A DNA stretch of 64,000 bases. Origin: VFKU01 sp038916785. GTDB taxonomy: Bacteria; Hydrogenedentota; Hydrogenedentia; Hydrogenedentales; GCA-2746185. The position numbers were made by a program, and so were the translations under genes. The notes under the pieces were generated by a model. It made no database searches. It saw nothing but the letters and a program-made list of their open reading frames with translations, and had not been told where the DNA came from. Below, in pieces: positions 28,225 through 37,031 of the stretch; the stretch's first letter is position 1, and each line of letters starts with the position of its first letter. The stretch is taken from assembly GCA_038916785.1 (NCBI GenBank), contig JBCLBO010000010.1, positions 4,185-68,184 on the forward strand. Reading direction: 5' to 3'.

Positions 28225-29079
28225 ATGAAAACGACGCCCTCCATCATCGACGCGTGGATGCAGCACCCGACGCCGCGATTCATCGAGCAGCCGATGTTCG
28301 AGTCGCTCCGGCGCTGGACCGGCGGCGCGTCGATGCAGGAGATTCCCGCCGAGTTGACGATTGCTGCGATGGACGCCGCGGGTGTACGGGCGGGAATGCT
28401 CGCGGCGTGGTGCGGGCCGCAGGGTTGGCTCATCTCGCACGACGAGGTCGCCGCGCTCACGCAGAAATACCCTGGCCGATTTTTTGGCGTCGCCTCCGCG
28501 GAACTATACAGGCCGATGGAGGCCGTGCGGGAGTTGCGCCGTTGCGTGAAGCAGCTCGGCTTCAAGGCGCTGCGCGTCGTGCCGTGGCTGTGGAATCTCC
28601 CGCCGAACGACCGCCGCTACTATCCGCTCTACGCCGAGTGTTGCGAGCTGGGCGTCCCCTTCTGCACGCAGGTCGGCCACACCGGCCCGCTCTGCCCCTC
28701 CGAACCCGGCCGGCCGATTCCCTACCTCGACGAAGTGCTGCTCGAATTCCCCGAACTCGTCGTCGTTGGCGGGCACATCGGCTTCCCTTGGCTGAACGAA
28801 GTCATCTCCCTCGCGCGCAAGTACACCAATTTCTACATCGACTGTTCCGCCTATACTGCGAAGCGATACCCGCAGGAGATCGTCGAATACATGCGCGGCA
28901 AGGGCCGCACGAAGGTGCTCTTCGGCACGAACTTCCCGATGATCACTCCCGCGCAATGCCTTGCGGATATCGACACCCTCGGCCTGGACGAGGAAACAAA
29001 ACGCCTGTTTCTCTACGAGAACGCCGAGTCCGTCTTCAAGATCGCGCCCGTCGAGCACGAAGAAGCGGAGAGTCGGTGA
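28225..29079 (+). CDS. Amidohydrolase-2-family metal-dependent hydrolase
   Basis: A 284-residue TIM-barrel hydrolase of the amidohydrolase-2 (ACMSD-like) family. Visible elements: IIDAWMQHPTP at the N terminus (the family's metal HxH is reduced here, with no clear HxH), VPFCTQVGHTG near 150, GGHIGFPWLNE near 185, and FGTNFPMI near 234, where the family usually has a metal-binding Asp (Asn here). Missing ligands suggest altered metal binding or a non-hydrolytic role. TACGAT ends 8 bases before the ATG with no Shine-Dalgarno. The stop overlaps a GTG that could start the next gene. Confidence 0.78.
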   Translation: MKTTPSIIDAWMQHPTPRFIEQPMFESLRRWTGGASMQEIPAELTIAAMDAAGVRAGMLAAWCGPQGWLISHDEVAALTQKYPGRFFGVASAELYRPMEAVRELRRCVKQLGFKALRVVPWLWNLPPNDRRYYPLYAECCELGVPFCTQVGHTGPLCPSEPGRPIPYLDEVLLEFPELVVVGGHIGFPWLNEVISLARKYTNFYIDCSAYTAKRYPQEIVEYMRGKGRTKVLFGTNFPMITPAQCLADIDTLGLDEETKRLFLYENAESVFKIAPVEHEEAESR

Positions 29080-29089
29080 TCCGTACGCC

Positions 29090-29161
29090 GGGAGGGTCGC
29101 GCTCCCGCGCGACCGCAGGCTCCGGCCAAGGCCCTCGGTCGCGCGGGAGCGCGACCCTCCC
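29090..29161. repeat. 72-bp dispersed hairpin element, copy 2
   Basis: Perfect 26-bp arms (29090-29115 and 29136-29161) around a 20-base loop, the same size as copy 1 at 23903-23974. The two loops share no sequence. It lies between the amidohydrolase stop and the GTG of the haem protein, possibly inside that gene's signal-peptide region. Confidence 0.9.
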
Positions 29162-29165
29162 TCTC

Positions 29166-32129
29166 GTGATTGCTTGGCTTCTAAACGTCTCGGTCGTCGC
29201 GGCAGACCCGCCGGATCCAAACACTATCCTCTCCACCTTTGAAATACATCCGGATTTCCAAATCGAACTGGTCGCCTCCGAACCGCAGGTGTTCAGTCCG
29301 GTCGATGTTGAATTCGACGCGCGCGGGCGGCCTTTCGTCATGGAAATGCTGGGATATCCCTTCCCGAATGATCCTGGCCGCATCGCCGTTCTCGACGACA
29401 AGGACGGCGACGGTGTCTACGAAACGCGCACCGTCTTCGCCGACGGATTCGCGATGGCGAATTCGCTGCTGCCCTACAACGGCGGACTGCTCGTGATCTC
29501 GCCGCCGGACATCCTCTTTCTCAAGGACACCAACGGCGACGACGTGGCCGATCTGCGTGAGGTCGTCCTGACCGGCCTCGCGGTCGGGAACCCTGAGGAC
29601 AGCGTGAACGGCCTGAGCTACGGCCTCGACAACTGGGTCTACGCCGCGAACGGCGGCAACTCCGGTGTCGTGAAGTGGCCGGACGGCGGCGAATCGCTAC
29701 CCCTGCGCGCCGACGACTTCCGCTTCGACCCGCGGCGCAAGCGCTTCGAGCGCACGGGGCGCGCGGCGCAGGGCTTCGAGATGACCTTTGACCCCTGGGG
29801 CCGGTCCTTCAGCGCGAATCACACCGGGCCGCTCTACCACCGCGTGTTTCCGGGCAGCTACCTCGAGGGCCTGCCGCAGCCGCGCGGGGGCACGCTCAAG
29901 GAGTTGCCTGACGACATCGAAAACGGACTCGTGCGCATTTATCCCATCGGCGAACAAGTCACGCGCGTGAACCATCCCGAGCAATCGGGCTACTTCTCCG
30001 GCGCGTGCAGTCCCCGGTTCTACGGCGGCGGCGCCTTCGGCCCGGACTTCGACACCAGCATTTTCGTGTGCGACGTCGTGCTGAACCTCGTCCATCGGCG
30101 AATCCTCGAACCCGAGGGCACGAGTTTCGTCGCGCGGCGCGACAATCGTCCGAAGGTTGAGTTCCTCGCCTCCACCGATCGCGCGTTTCGCCCGGTGAAC
30201 CTCACGATCGCGCCGGACGGCTCGATGTGGGTGGTCGACATGCACCGTGTCATCATCGAGCACCCCGAATGGATCCCCGACGAAATCGAGAAGACCCTCG
30301 ATCTCAACGACGGCAAGAGCCGGGGCCGGCTCTTCCGCATCTCGCCGAAGTCCGGCCTCCCGCGCGTGAAGCCCGAATTTCGCCGCGACAGAATTGAAGA
30401 GGTCGTCGCCGGGCTCGAGCACCCAAACCAGTGGTGGCGGAACACGGCGCAGCGACTGCTTGTCGAATGGAACGACCCCAAGGCGATCCCCCTCCTCGAA
30501 AAACTCGCGCGCGAAAGCGCAGCCCCCGCCGCCCGCGCGCACGCCCTCTGGACGCTCGAAGGTCTCGGCCGGCTTGGCGACGCCCCGATCATGGCATCGC
30601 TCTCCGATCCGGTCGCCGAGGTGCGCGAACAAGCTGTCCGGCTGGCGGCGCCCCGGATGAATTCCTCCGTGGCGCTGGCGCGCCGCATTGTGGAACTCGC
30701 GTCTGCACCGGCGGGCGGGCGAACTCCGCGAGAACCCTCGCGGCGGGTGCGTATGTGGCTGGCGCTCGCGCTGTCGGGGTTCGACGGCGATCGCGCCGCG
30801 TTGCACGACATCATGCGCGTCGACGCGACCGACCCCTTCATGGATTTGGCGATACTGCCGGGGTTGATCCGCGATCCCTTTTCGAATCTCGATCACATGC
30901 TGCATTGGGGATGGCGCCTGGGGAAACCCGAAGGCGATCCGTACAGGCTCCTCGCAATTGTCGCCGAAGGCGCTGCGGCCCGCTTGGACGCAAAAAGCAC
31001 GGTGTCCTTGCTCGATACGGCAGGCACGAGAACCGGAGACGAGAAGAAGAAGGAAGCGTTCCTGCGAGGCCTCGCTTCCGGCCTCGAATCGTCCAGGACG
31101 GCATTCGACAGTCCTGCTGACCGGCACACACTCGCTGAAGCGCTCGCGCCGCTGCTTAGCGTCGAGTCGCTCCCTGCGCTGCGCGAAGCGTGGCGGCTGG
31201 CGCGCGCGCTTGAACTCGATCGCGTACCGGGACAGGAGGAGGCGCTCCGCCGCGCCGAGGCCGCTGTGCGCGACGGGTCGCTCGCCGCAGACCTGCGAGT
31301 CCAAAACCTCCAAATCCTCGCATTCGCGCCCTTCGGCCAGCGCGCGGAATTGCTTTATTCATTGATCGACACGCGCCAACCCCGCGAACTCCAGCGCGAA
31401 GCGATCCGGCAACTTCAGCGCGAGGGATCGAACGACGTCGCCGCACGGCTTATCTCGACGTGGCGCCTGCTCGGCCCCGAGACGCGCCCGATCGCGGGCG
31501 ACACGCTGCTCTACAAGCGCAACAATCACCCGCTGCTACTGAGCGCGCTCGAAGACGGGACGATCTCGCTCGGCGAGATGGACTTCCACCTCGAACGCCG
31601 CCGGGCGCTGCTTTTCTCGACGGACCCCGGCATCGTGCGCCGCGCCGAGGCGCTCTTCTCCGATGCCGGCGTGGTCACGCGCAAAGACGCGATCGAAAAG
31701 ATGAAACCCGCGCTGCAACTCGCCGGCAATCCCGCGAAGGGAAAGGAAGTCTTCACCAGTCTGTGTATTCGGTGTCACATGAGGGGCGCGGAAGGCGGCG
31801 ACCTCGGTCCAAACCTTACGGAGATTTATCGCAAGAGCCGCGAGACCATCCTGCACGACATCCTCGATCCGAACGCCGCGGCGGACACTCGGTATCTCGC
31901 CTACACCATCGAGCGCGCGAACGGCGAGATCGTCTCGGGCCTGATCGCCGAGGAAACGGACGCCGCCGTCACGCTGCGCGACGCGAACGGCGTGCGCACG
32001 ATAGTGCCGCGCACGGACATCCAGGAAATGATCGGCGACGGACTGTCGCTGATGCCCGAGGAACTCGAGACCGGCCTGGATCCCCAGGCCATGGCCGATC
32101 TCCTCGCCTACCTACAGGAGCGGAACTGA
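29166..32129 (+). CDS. PVC-type haem protein: beta-propeller dehydrogenase-like domain, HEAT repeats, C-terminal cytochrome c
   Basis: A 987-residue exported protein from the GTG at 29166 (signal VIAWLLNVSVVAA). An alternative GTG at 29076, overlapping the previous stop, would add 30 residues translated from the hairpin element. Domains in order: PVC membrane-bound-dehydrogenase propeller (~20-420; FSPVDVEFDARGRPFVMEML, NGLSYGLDNWVYAANGG, GSMWVVDMHR), a HEAT-like helical region (~430-820), and the PVC haem-binding domain with CIRCH near residue 863 and GGDLGPNLTEIYRKSRETIL. Such proteins are abundant in Planctomycetes and Verrucomicrobia. They are thought to oxidise sugars or polyols in the periplasm, but the substrate is unproven. 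Confidence 0.9.
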   Translation: MIAWLLNVSVVAADPPDPNTILSTFEIHPDFQIELVASEPQVFSPVDVEFDARGRPFVMEMLGYPFPNDPGRIAVLDDKDGDGVYETRTVFADGFAMANSLLPYNGGLLVISPPDILFLKDTNGDDVADLREVVLTGLAVGNPEDSVNGLSYGLDNWVYAANGGNSGVVKWPDGGESLPLRADDFRFDPRRKRFERTGRAAQGFEMTFDPWGRSFSANHTGPLYHRVFPGSYLEGLPQPRGGTLKELPDDIENGLVRIYPIGEQVTRVNHPEQSGYFSGACSPRFYGGGAFGPDFDTSIFVCDVVLNLVHRRILEPEGTSFVARRDNRPKVEFLASTDRAFRPVNLTIAPDGSMWVVDMHRVIIEHPEWIPDEIEKTLDLNDGKSRGRLFRISPKSGLPRVKPEFRRDRIEEVVAGLEHPNQWWRNTAQRLLVEWNDPKAIPLLEKLARESAAPAARAHALWTLEGLGRLGDAPIMASLSDPVAEVREQAVRLAAPRMNSSVALARRIVELASAPAGGRTPREPSRRVRMWLALALSGFDGDRAALHDIMRVDATDPFMDLAILPGLIRDPFSNLDHMLHWGWRLGKPEGDPYRLLAIVAEGAAARLDAKSTVSLLDTAGTRTGDEKKKEAFLRGLASGLESSRTAFDSPADRHTLAEALAPLLSVESLPALREAWRLARALELDRVPGQEEALRRAEAAVRDGSLAADLRVQNLQILAFAPFGQRAELLYSLIDTRQPRELQREAIRQLQREGSNDVAARLISTWRLLGPETRPIAGDTLLYKRNNHPLLLSALEDGTISLGEMDFHLERRRALLFSTDPGIVRRAEALFSDAGVVTRKDAIEKMKPALQLAGNPAKGKEVFTSLCIRCHMRGAEGGDLGPNLTEIYRKSRETILHDILDPNAAADTRYLAYTIERANGEIVSGLIAEETDAAVTLRDANGVRTIVPRTDIQEMIGDGLSLMPEELETGLDPQAMADLLAYLQERN

Positions 32130-32132
32130 CCC

Positions 32133-32474
32133 ATGGCCTTCAAGGCACTCTGTACCGGAATGATCGTCCTGTTCTTGGCCTCGTGCGCCGTGCAGTACAA
32201 CGACCCCGACCCCATCCGCTGGTGCGTAGCCTACGGCATCGCGGGAATCCTCACCGCCTTCGCCCTGGCCGGCCGCGTCACGCCCCTCGTGATCCCCGCG
32301 GGGCTGCTCTATCTCGCGTGGTCCATGTACAACATGCCGCATATCGACCCGTCGAAGTGGCTGAGCACCGAAGAGTCGCGCGAGTCGGGCGGACTGATGA
32401 TGTCCGCGATCTGGATGGCCGTGCTCACGGCCGCTTGGTACCGCAAGCGCCACGCCTCGCCGCCTCAGAACTGA
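32133..32474 (+). CDS. TMEM220-family small membrane protein
   Basis: A 113-residue protein with three or four hydrophobic segments and the family motif VQYNDPDPIRW (residues 20-30), typical of transmembrane-220 proteins of unknown function. It starts 3 bases after the haem protein gene, so it is probably co-transcribed. Its last 10 bases overlap the end of the convergent prepilin gene. Confidence 0.8.
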   Translation: MAFKALCTGMIVLFLASCAVQYNDPDPIRWCVAYGIAGILTAFALAGRVTPLVIPAGLLYLAWSMYNMPHIDPSKWLSTEESRESGGLMMSAIWMAVLTAAWYRKRHASPPQN

Positions 32475-33385
32475 GCCGACAACTGCGCGAAGCCGCGGCT
32501 CACCGGAAACGGTCCCGGATAGTGGACGAGATTCACATGCCCGTCCAGAAACAGCACGTTCGCGCCGCCGGGGACGTGGTTGAAATCGACGCCGGAGCCC
32601 GCTGGCGTCGTGCTCACGGTGTCCCACATCACGGGGATATGGGACTGCGCGCTATTGCTCGTACCCGGATTGTTGATGTCGGTAATCAACACGCGCTCGA
32701 TGCCCTCGCGCAGCCGAAACAGCATGTCACCCTTGCCGTTGCCTGCGTCCAGCCCGCCCATACCGACATTGTTCAAGTCCAGGTCCTCGTCCATCGCGGG
32801 GTCGTCGGCCGGATTCGTGTTGAAGATCACTCCGAAGATCGAAATGACAAACCCGACCAGTTGCGTCGGGCCCGGAAACGGCGAAGCGACCTGCGGATCC
32901 GTGTCGTCCGACTTATCCAGGACGTATCCGAGATAGTTGAAACTCTCGTCGGCGTTGCTGATGAATCCCAGGTACTGGCAGGTGTTTGACCCGTCGTCCT
33001 TCACCCTCTTGAGCGGATCATCGACCGCGCGCGAAGGATCCGATGGACACAGAAAGACCAACGCGTCGGGCGCGTATTCCGGAAACAGAGCCCGGGTGTT
33101 TGGCGCGAACACGGTGTTGTCTTGCATCGAATCCGGATCGCAGCCGGTCGCCATCGCCACGGGGCCATAGGGCGCGTCTCCCTGGATGCGCGGCCAGTAA
33201 CCCTTGTTTTCTCCCGCATACATTTTCATGGAGAAGGCGAGCTGCCGCAGGTTGTTCGCGCAGTTCGCTCGCCGCGCCGCCTCACGCGCGCGGGCCAGTG
33301 CCGGGAGCAAGATGGCCGCGAGGATCCCAATGATCGCGATGACGACCAGGAGTTCGATGAGCGTAAAACCGCGGCGCGACCTCAT
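32465..33385 (-). CDS. Type II secretion/type IV pilin-like protein with DG-H C-terminal box
   Basis: A 306-residue prepilin. The ATG at 33385 puts the cleavage motif at residues 5-10: RRG|FTLIELLVVIAIIGI, then LPALARAREAARRANCANNL, the standard opening of this Planctomycetes/Lentisphaerae family. A long globular domain contains CPSD and a late DFNHVPGGANVLFLDGHVNL box characteristic of the class. It is likely processed by a prepilin peptidase and built into a pseudopilus. A damaged paralog lies just upstream. Confidence 0.88.
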   Translation of the reverse strand: MRSRRGFTLIELLVVIAIIGILAAILLPALARAREAARRANCANNLRQLAFSMKMYAGENKGYWPRIQGDAPYGPVAMATGCDPDSMQDNTVFAPNTRALFPEYAPDALVFLCPSDPSRAVDDPLKRVKDDGSNTCQYLGFISNADESFNYLGYVLDKSDDTDPQVASPFPGPTQLVGFVISIFGVIFNTNPADDPAMDEDLDLNNVGMGGLDAGNGKGDMLFRLREGIERVLITDINNPGTSNSAQSHIPVMWDTVSTTPAGSGVDFNHVPGGANVLFLDGHVNLVHYPGPFPVSRGFAQLSAQF

Positions 33386-33581
33386 ACAGCCTGTATCCTC
33401 TATCCCAAGGCGAATCCCGGGAGAGAATAGCACGAATCGCCGCGCGGCAACAGTCCCGCGGCCGGGCCCAGTGACCTGTGCCGTGAATCGCTTGGCAGAG
33501 TCTCTGGAGAGCAGTCTTGATCCGTTGTGGGCCTTCGAGCGACGAAGCGGGCCTTGGTAGGACTACGATCGGGACATGACG

Positions 33582-34047
33582 CTAGAAGTTGCTTGCGAAG
33601 GCCGCGAAGCTCCGGCCCATCGGAAACTCGCCGGGAAATTTCGCAAAGTCCATGTGCCCGTCGAGATAGACCACGTTCGACCCGCCCGGCGCGTGGTTGA
33701 AGTCCACGGGGCCGCCCGCGACCCGCGTGCTGAGCGTGTCCCACATCGCCGGCAGCCGCGACTGCGCCCACGGTCTCGTCCTGCAACGACAGCGCATCGC
33801 AGCCCGTCGCGTTCGCAGCCATGCCGTAGGGCGCGTCGCCCTGAATCCGCGGCCATCTCCCGTCCCACTCGTTGGCGTACATCTTCATTCCGAAGGCGAC
33901 CTGGCGCAGATTATTCACGCAGCTCGCGCGCCTCGCCGCCTCGCGCGCCCGCGCCAGCGCCGGTAACAAAATGGCCGTCAAAATGCCGATGATCGCGATG
34001 ACCACCAGCAGCTCGATTGAGGTAAAACCCCGCTTGCTCTTCTTCAC
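33582..34047 (-). pseudogene. Internally deleted, frameshifted copy of the prepilin
   Basis: The N-terminal part (from 34047) reads MKKSKRGFTSIELLVVIAII through CDALSLQDETV and is plainly homologous to residues 1-~90 of the intact neighbour. It then jumps, with a frame change near 33765-33775, to AQSRLPAMWDTLSTRVAGGP and DFNHAPGGSNVVYLDGHMDF, matching the neighbour's last ~60 residues. About 150-170 codons are missing. The consensus GFTLIEL is GFTSIEL here. Confidence 0.85.
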
Positions 34048-34136
34048 GGCACGCCCCTCCCCAAGGACAAACCCTCACCTGGATTCGTACCACATTTTTG
34101 GCAATTCTGGGGCGGGGAATGGTCTATTATTGGCGC

Positions 34137-34955
34137 TCAGTGCGTGAGCGCGTAGACGATGATATTCACTGAGAGCGCGTAGGCCTTGGTCGAGAATATC
34201 CGGAAATATTCCTCACCTTCGGTTTCGCGCTCCCAGCCGTCTCCGATGTCGTTGTTATGCGTGGCCACGGCGAGTAGGCGCTCGTCGCGGTCGAAGAGGC
34301 CCATGAAATGGTTCTCGCTTACGCCCGCGATGCCGCCGACCGGTTCGCGGTGGCCGTCGGGCATGTCAAAACTTTCGCCGGTCATGTCGTAAAAAATTTT
34401 CGCGGGGACCTGGGGACATTCCGTCAGCGGAAACACAATATCGAAAATCGGGTTCGGCGGGAGGAGCTTCTTCCACTTCAACTCGGGAAACACGCGCGCC
34501 ATCTGTTCCTCGACATTCTCCCATTCCGCGATGCCCCAGAAGTCATCGACCCACAGGAACCCGCCGCGCTCGAAATACCTGCGCAGCGCGTTCACTTCGT
34601 CTTCGGTGAGAAACATCCAGCCGGGGTCGCACATGTAGATCAGTGGATAGTCGAAGAGCCGCGGATCGGTCAGCCGCACGTGGGTGGGCGTGGGATTGAC
34701 GTCGATCGTCGTCAACTGGCGCAGCCGGATGAGGAAATTTTCCTCGGCCTCGGGATAGTCGGTCTCCCAGCGTTCCCAGTCCCGCCCGTCGTAGTGGTAC
34801 CAGGATTCGCCGTGGCCCCCGGTGCTGTCGTACTGCACGCGGGCGAAGGTAAATTTCATCTGCGGAGCGCCCGGCGGGCGCGAAGCCTGGTCCGGGGAGT
34901 CGGCAAGCGCGGCGGCGGAACAACCCAGCACTAGTGCGACCGCCCAACACCGCAT
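34137..34955 (-). CDS. Exported DUF4159-domain protein
   Basis: A 272-residue protein. The ATG at 34955 has GGAGG ten bases upstream, and a signal peptide covers residues 1-~20 (LGCSAAALA). The DUF4159 domain shows FTFARVQYDS near 38, LFDYPLIYMCDPGW near 100, and GGFLWVDDFWG near 130, with the late AYALSVNIIVYALTH. The fold resembles a glutamine-amidotransferase-like flavodoxin domain. In Planctomycetes and Bacteroidetes these proteins often sit near MoxR/von Willebrand operons; none is seen here. Function unknown. Confidence 0.82.
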   Translation of the reverse strand: MRCWAVALVLGCSAAALADSPDQASRPPGAPQMKFTFARVQYDSTGGHGESWYHYDGRDWERWETDYPEAEENFLIRLRQLTTIDVNPTPTHVRLTDPRLFDYPLIYMCDPGWMFLTEDEVNALRRYFERGGFLWVDDFWGIAEWENVEEQMARVFPELKWKKLLPPNPIFDIVFPLTECPQVPAKIFYDMTGESFDMPDGHREPVGGIAGVSENHFMGLFDRDERLLAVATHNNDIGDGWERETEGEEYFRIFSTKAYALSVNIIVYALTH

Positions 34956-35119
34956 GAGTATCAGACCTCCGCGGTCATTGTCCGCCATGATCCCGGCGAA
35001 TTCAACGCCGTAGTTTCCGGTTGACTCGGGTTGGGATGAGTGAGAGAATGCAGGGCTGGCCCTGTGTGGACGGGGCTTAACTCCGTGCCGGGCAAGCAGT
35101 AACGAGGAATTTTTCTACG

Positions 35120-36709
35120 ATGGCGACGATGAATTTGGCGGTCGGGCTGGCGGACAGTGCGCGGCGGTATGCGGACAAGGAGGCGGTCGTGATGGGGCCG
35201 GTCCGGATTTCGTATGCGCAACTGAACGCGATGTCGAACCAGGTGGCGAACGGGCTGGTGGCGGCGGGCGTGAAGAAGGGCGACAAGGTCGCGCTGTGCT
35301 GCCCGAACCTGCCGTATTTTCCGATCGTGTACTACGGCATCCTGAAGGCGGGCGCCGCGGTGGTGCCGCTGAACGTGCTGCTCAAGCGGCGCGAGTTCGC
35401 CTATCACCTCACCGACTCCGACGCGGTGGCGATGATCTGCTTCGAGGGCACGCCGGAGTTGCCGCTGGCCAAGGCCGCGCACGAGGCGGTGCAGGAAGTG
35501 CCGGCGTGCAAGAACCTGTGGCTGTTGCCGGCGCAGATGGGCGGGGCGTCGCCGATCACGGGTGTGAAGACGCTCATGGATTTGATGAGCGGCCAGTCGC
35601 CTGACTTCGACACCGTGCAGATGGACGCGAACGACACGGCGGTGATTTTGTATACCTCCGGCACGACGGGCCAGAGCAAGGGCGCCGAGCTGACGCACTC
35701 GAACATGATCATGAATCCGCTGGCGTTCAGCACGTGCATCCGGATGGAGCCGGCGGACCGGGTACTCTGCGTGCTGCCGATGTTCCACAGCTACGGCCAG
35801 AGCACGCAGCTTAACGCGGGGATTATGTCGGGCGCGACACTGGTGCTGTTGCCGCGATTTTCGGCCGAGGCGACGCTGAAGCTGATGCAGGACGAGAACA
35901 TCACGCTGTTCAGCGGCGTGCCGACGATGTATTGGGACATTTTGAATTATCCCGATGCGAACAAGTTTGATCTGAAGAAGATTGCGAAGAACTTGCGCAT
36001 GTGCGGATCCGGCGGCGCGGCGATTCCGGTGGAGGTGATGAAGGGATTCGAGGAGCGGTTCAACGCGATCATCCTGGAGGGCTACGGCCTGTCCGAGACG
36101 TCGCCGGTCGCGTGCTCGAACCGGCCGGACATCGCGCGTAAGCCGGGGTCGATCGGCCTGCCGATCTGGGGCGTCGAGATGCGCTGCGTGGATGAGAACA
36201 TGAACGACGTGAAGCCGGGCGAGCCGGGCGAGGTGATCATCCGCGGGCACAACATCATGAAGGGCTACTACAAGCGGCCCGAGGCGACGGCGGAGGCTTT
36301 CGCGGGCGGGTGGTTCCATTCGGGCGACGTGGCGAAGGTGGACAGCGATGGTTATTTCTATATCGTCGATCGCACGAAAGACATGATCATCCGGGGCGGA
36401 TTTAACGTGTATCCACGCGAGATTGAGGAAGTGTTGGTGACACACCCGGACCTTTCGCTGGCGGCCGTGATTGGGATTCCCGACGAGGAGTACGGCGAGG
36501 AAGTGGTGGCGTACGTGATTCCGAAGGTGGGGAAGATCGTGGAGGCGCGCGCGATCATTGCGTGGGCCAAGGAGAACATGGCGGCGTACAAGTATCCGCG
36601 GCACGTCGAAATCGTCGCGGAGTTTCCGCTGGGGCCTTCGGGGAAGATTCTGAAGCGAGAACTGCGCGAGATGTTTAAGACGAAGGCGAAGGAAGCGGCG
36701 GTGAAGTGA
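35120..36709 (+). CDS. Acyl-CoA synthetase (long-chain fatty acid-CoA ligase family), copy A
   Basis: A 529-residue ANL-superfamily ligase. AMP-binding P-loop YTSGTTGQSKGAELTHSN near residue 178, adenylate motif GYGLSETSPVA near 322, hinge Asp and A8 motif VDRTKDMIIRGGFNVYPREI near 418, and catalytic Lys in PSGKILKREL near 510. It activates a carboxylic acid, probably a fatty acid, to its CoA thioester via acyl-AMP. It is ~65-70% identical by eye to the next gene, so the pair arose by tandem duplication. Confidence 0.92.
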   Translation: MATMNLAVGLADSARRYADKEAVVMGPVRISYAQLNAMSNQVANGLVAAGVKKGDKVALCCPNLPYFPIVYYGILKAGAAVVPLNVLLKRREFAYHLTDSDAVAMICFEGTPELPLAKAAHEAVQEVPACKNLWLLPAQMGGASPITGVKTLMDLMSGQSPDFDTVQMDANDTAVILYTSGTTGQSKGAELTHSNMIMNPLAFSTCIRMEPADRVLCVLPMFHSYGQSTQLNAGIMSGATLVLLPRFSAEATLKLMQDENITLFSGVPTMYWDILNYPDANKFDLKKIAKNLRMCGSGGAAIPVEVMKGFEERFNAIILEGYGLSETSPVACSNRPDIARKPGSIGLPIWGVEMRCVDENMNDVKPGEPGEVIIRGHNIMKGYYKRPEATAEAFAGGWFHSGDVAKVDSDGYFYIVDRTKDMIIRGGFNVYPREIEEVLVTHPDLSLAAVIGIPDEEYGEEVVAYVIPKVGKIVEARAIIAWAKENMAAYKYPRHVEIVAEFPLGPSGKILKRELREMFKTKAKEAAVK

Positions 36710-36738
36710 TGCGGGCGGGGGCGGAGCAGCCGGTTGAT

Positions 36739-36774
36739 GAGATTGCTTCGTCGCTTCGCTCCTCGCAATGACGG
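36739..36774. repeat. Dispersed repeat GAGATTGCTTCGTCG...CTCGCAATGACGG, copy 1
   Basis: A 36-base unit, itself an imperfect inverted repeat, 29 bases after copy A. Related units are at 38624-38662 and, degenerate, at 36866-36945 and 58735-58840. Similar sequences recur in many bacterial genomes (recalled). Confidence 0.75.
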
Positions 36775-36833
36775 AAGCGCGCGAGTTGCGCGAGATGTTC
36801 AAGGTGAAGGCGAGGGAAGCTGCGGTGAGATAA
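36775..36833 (+). pseudogene. Relic of an acyl-CoA synthetase 3' end
   Basis: Directly after the repeat the sequence encodes ARELREMFKVKAREAAVR and a stop at 36831-36833. The true end of copy A is RELREMFKTKAKEAAVK. The relic is diverged at the DNA level, so it comes from a lost paralog or an old duplication. Confidence 0.75.
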
Positions 36834-37031
36834 TTGTGCGACGGGCGAAGCGGCGTGTCCCTGAGAGTGCTTCGTCGGCAGCGATTTTGGATTATGAGAG
36901 TATGCACATAGGTACGGGCGCGGCCTCCTCGCAACGACGGGTTGCGTGAGTCGCTCGTCATGTATGAGGCGAAGTCAATGTTGCTAAAGTAGGGCGGGAC
37001 ACGGGCCACCACAGTTCTGGGAGGGAAGTCG

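Noticed and set aside
28254..29165. Upstream extension of the PVC haem protein frame through the amidohydrolase gene
   Set aside because: The amidohydrolase in the other frame is a clear protein family member; the extension is its shadow. Only the last GTG options (29076, 29166) are plausible starts.
33576..33992. A 138-codon + strand frame preceded by TACGAT
   Set aside because: It is exactly antisense to the deleted prepilin copy and has shadow-type composition.
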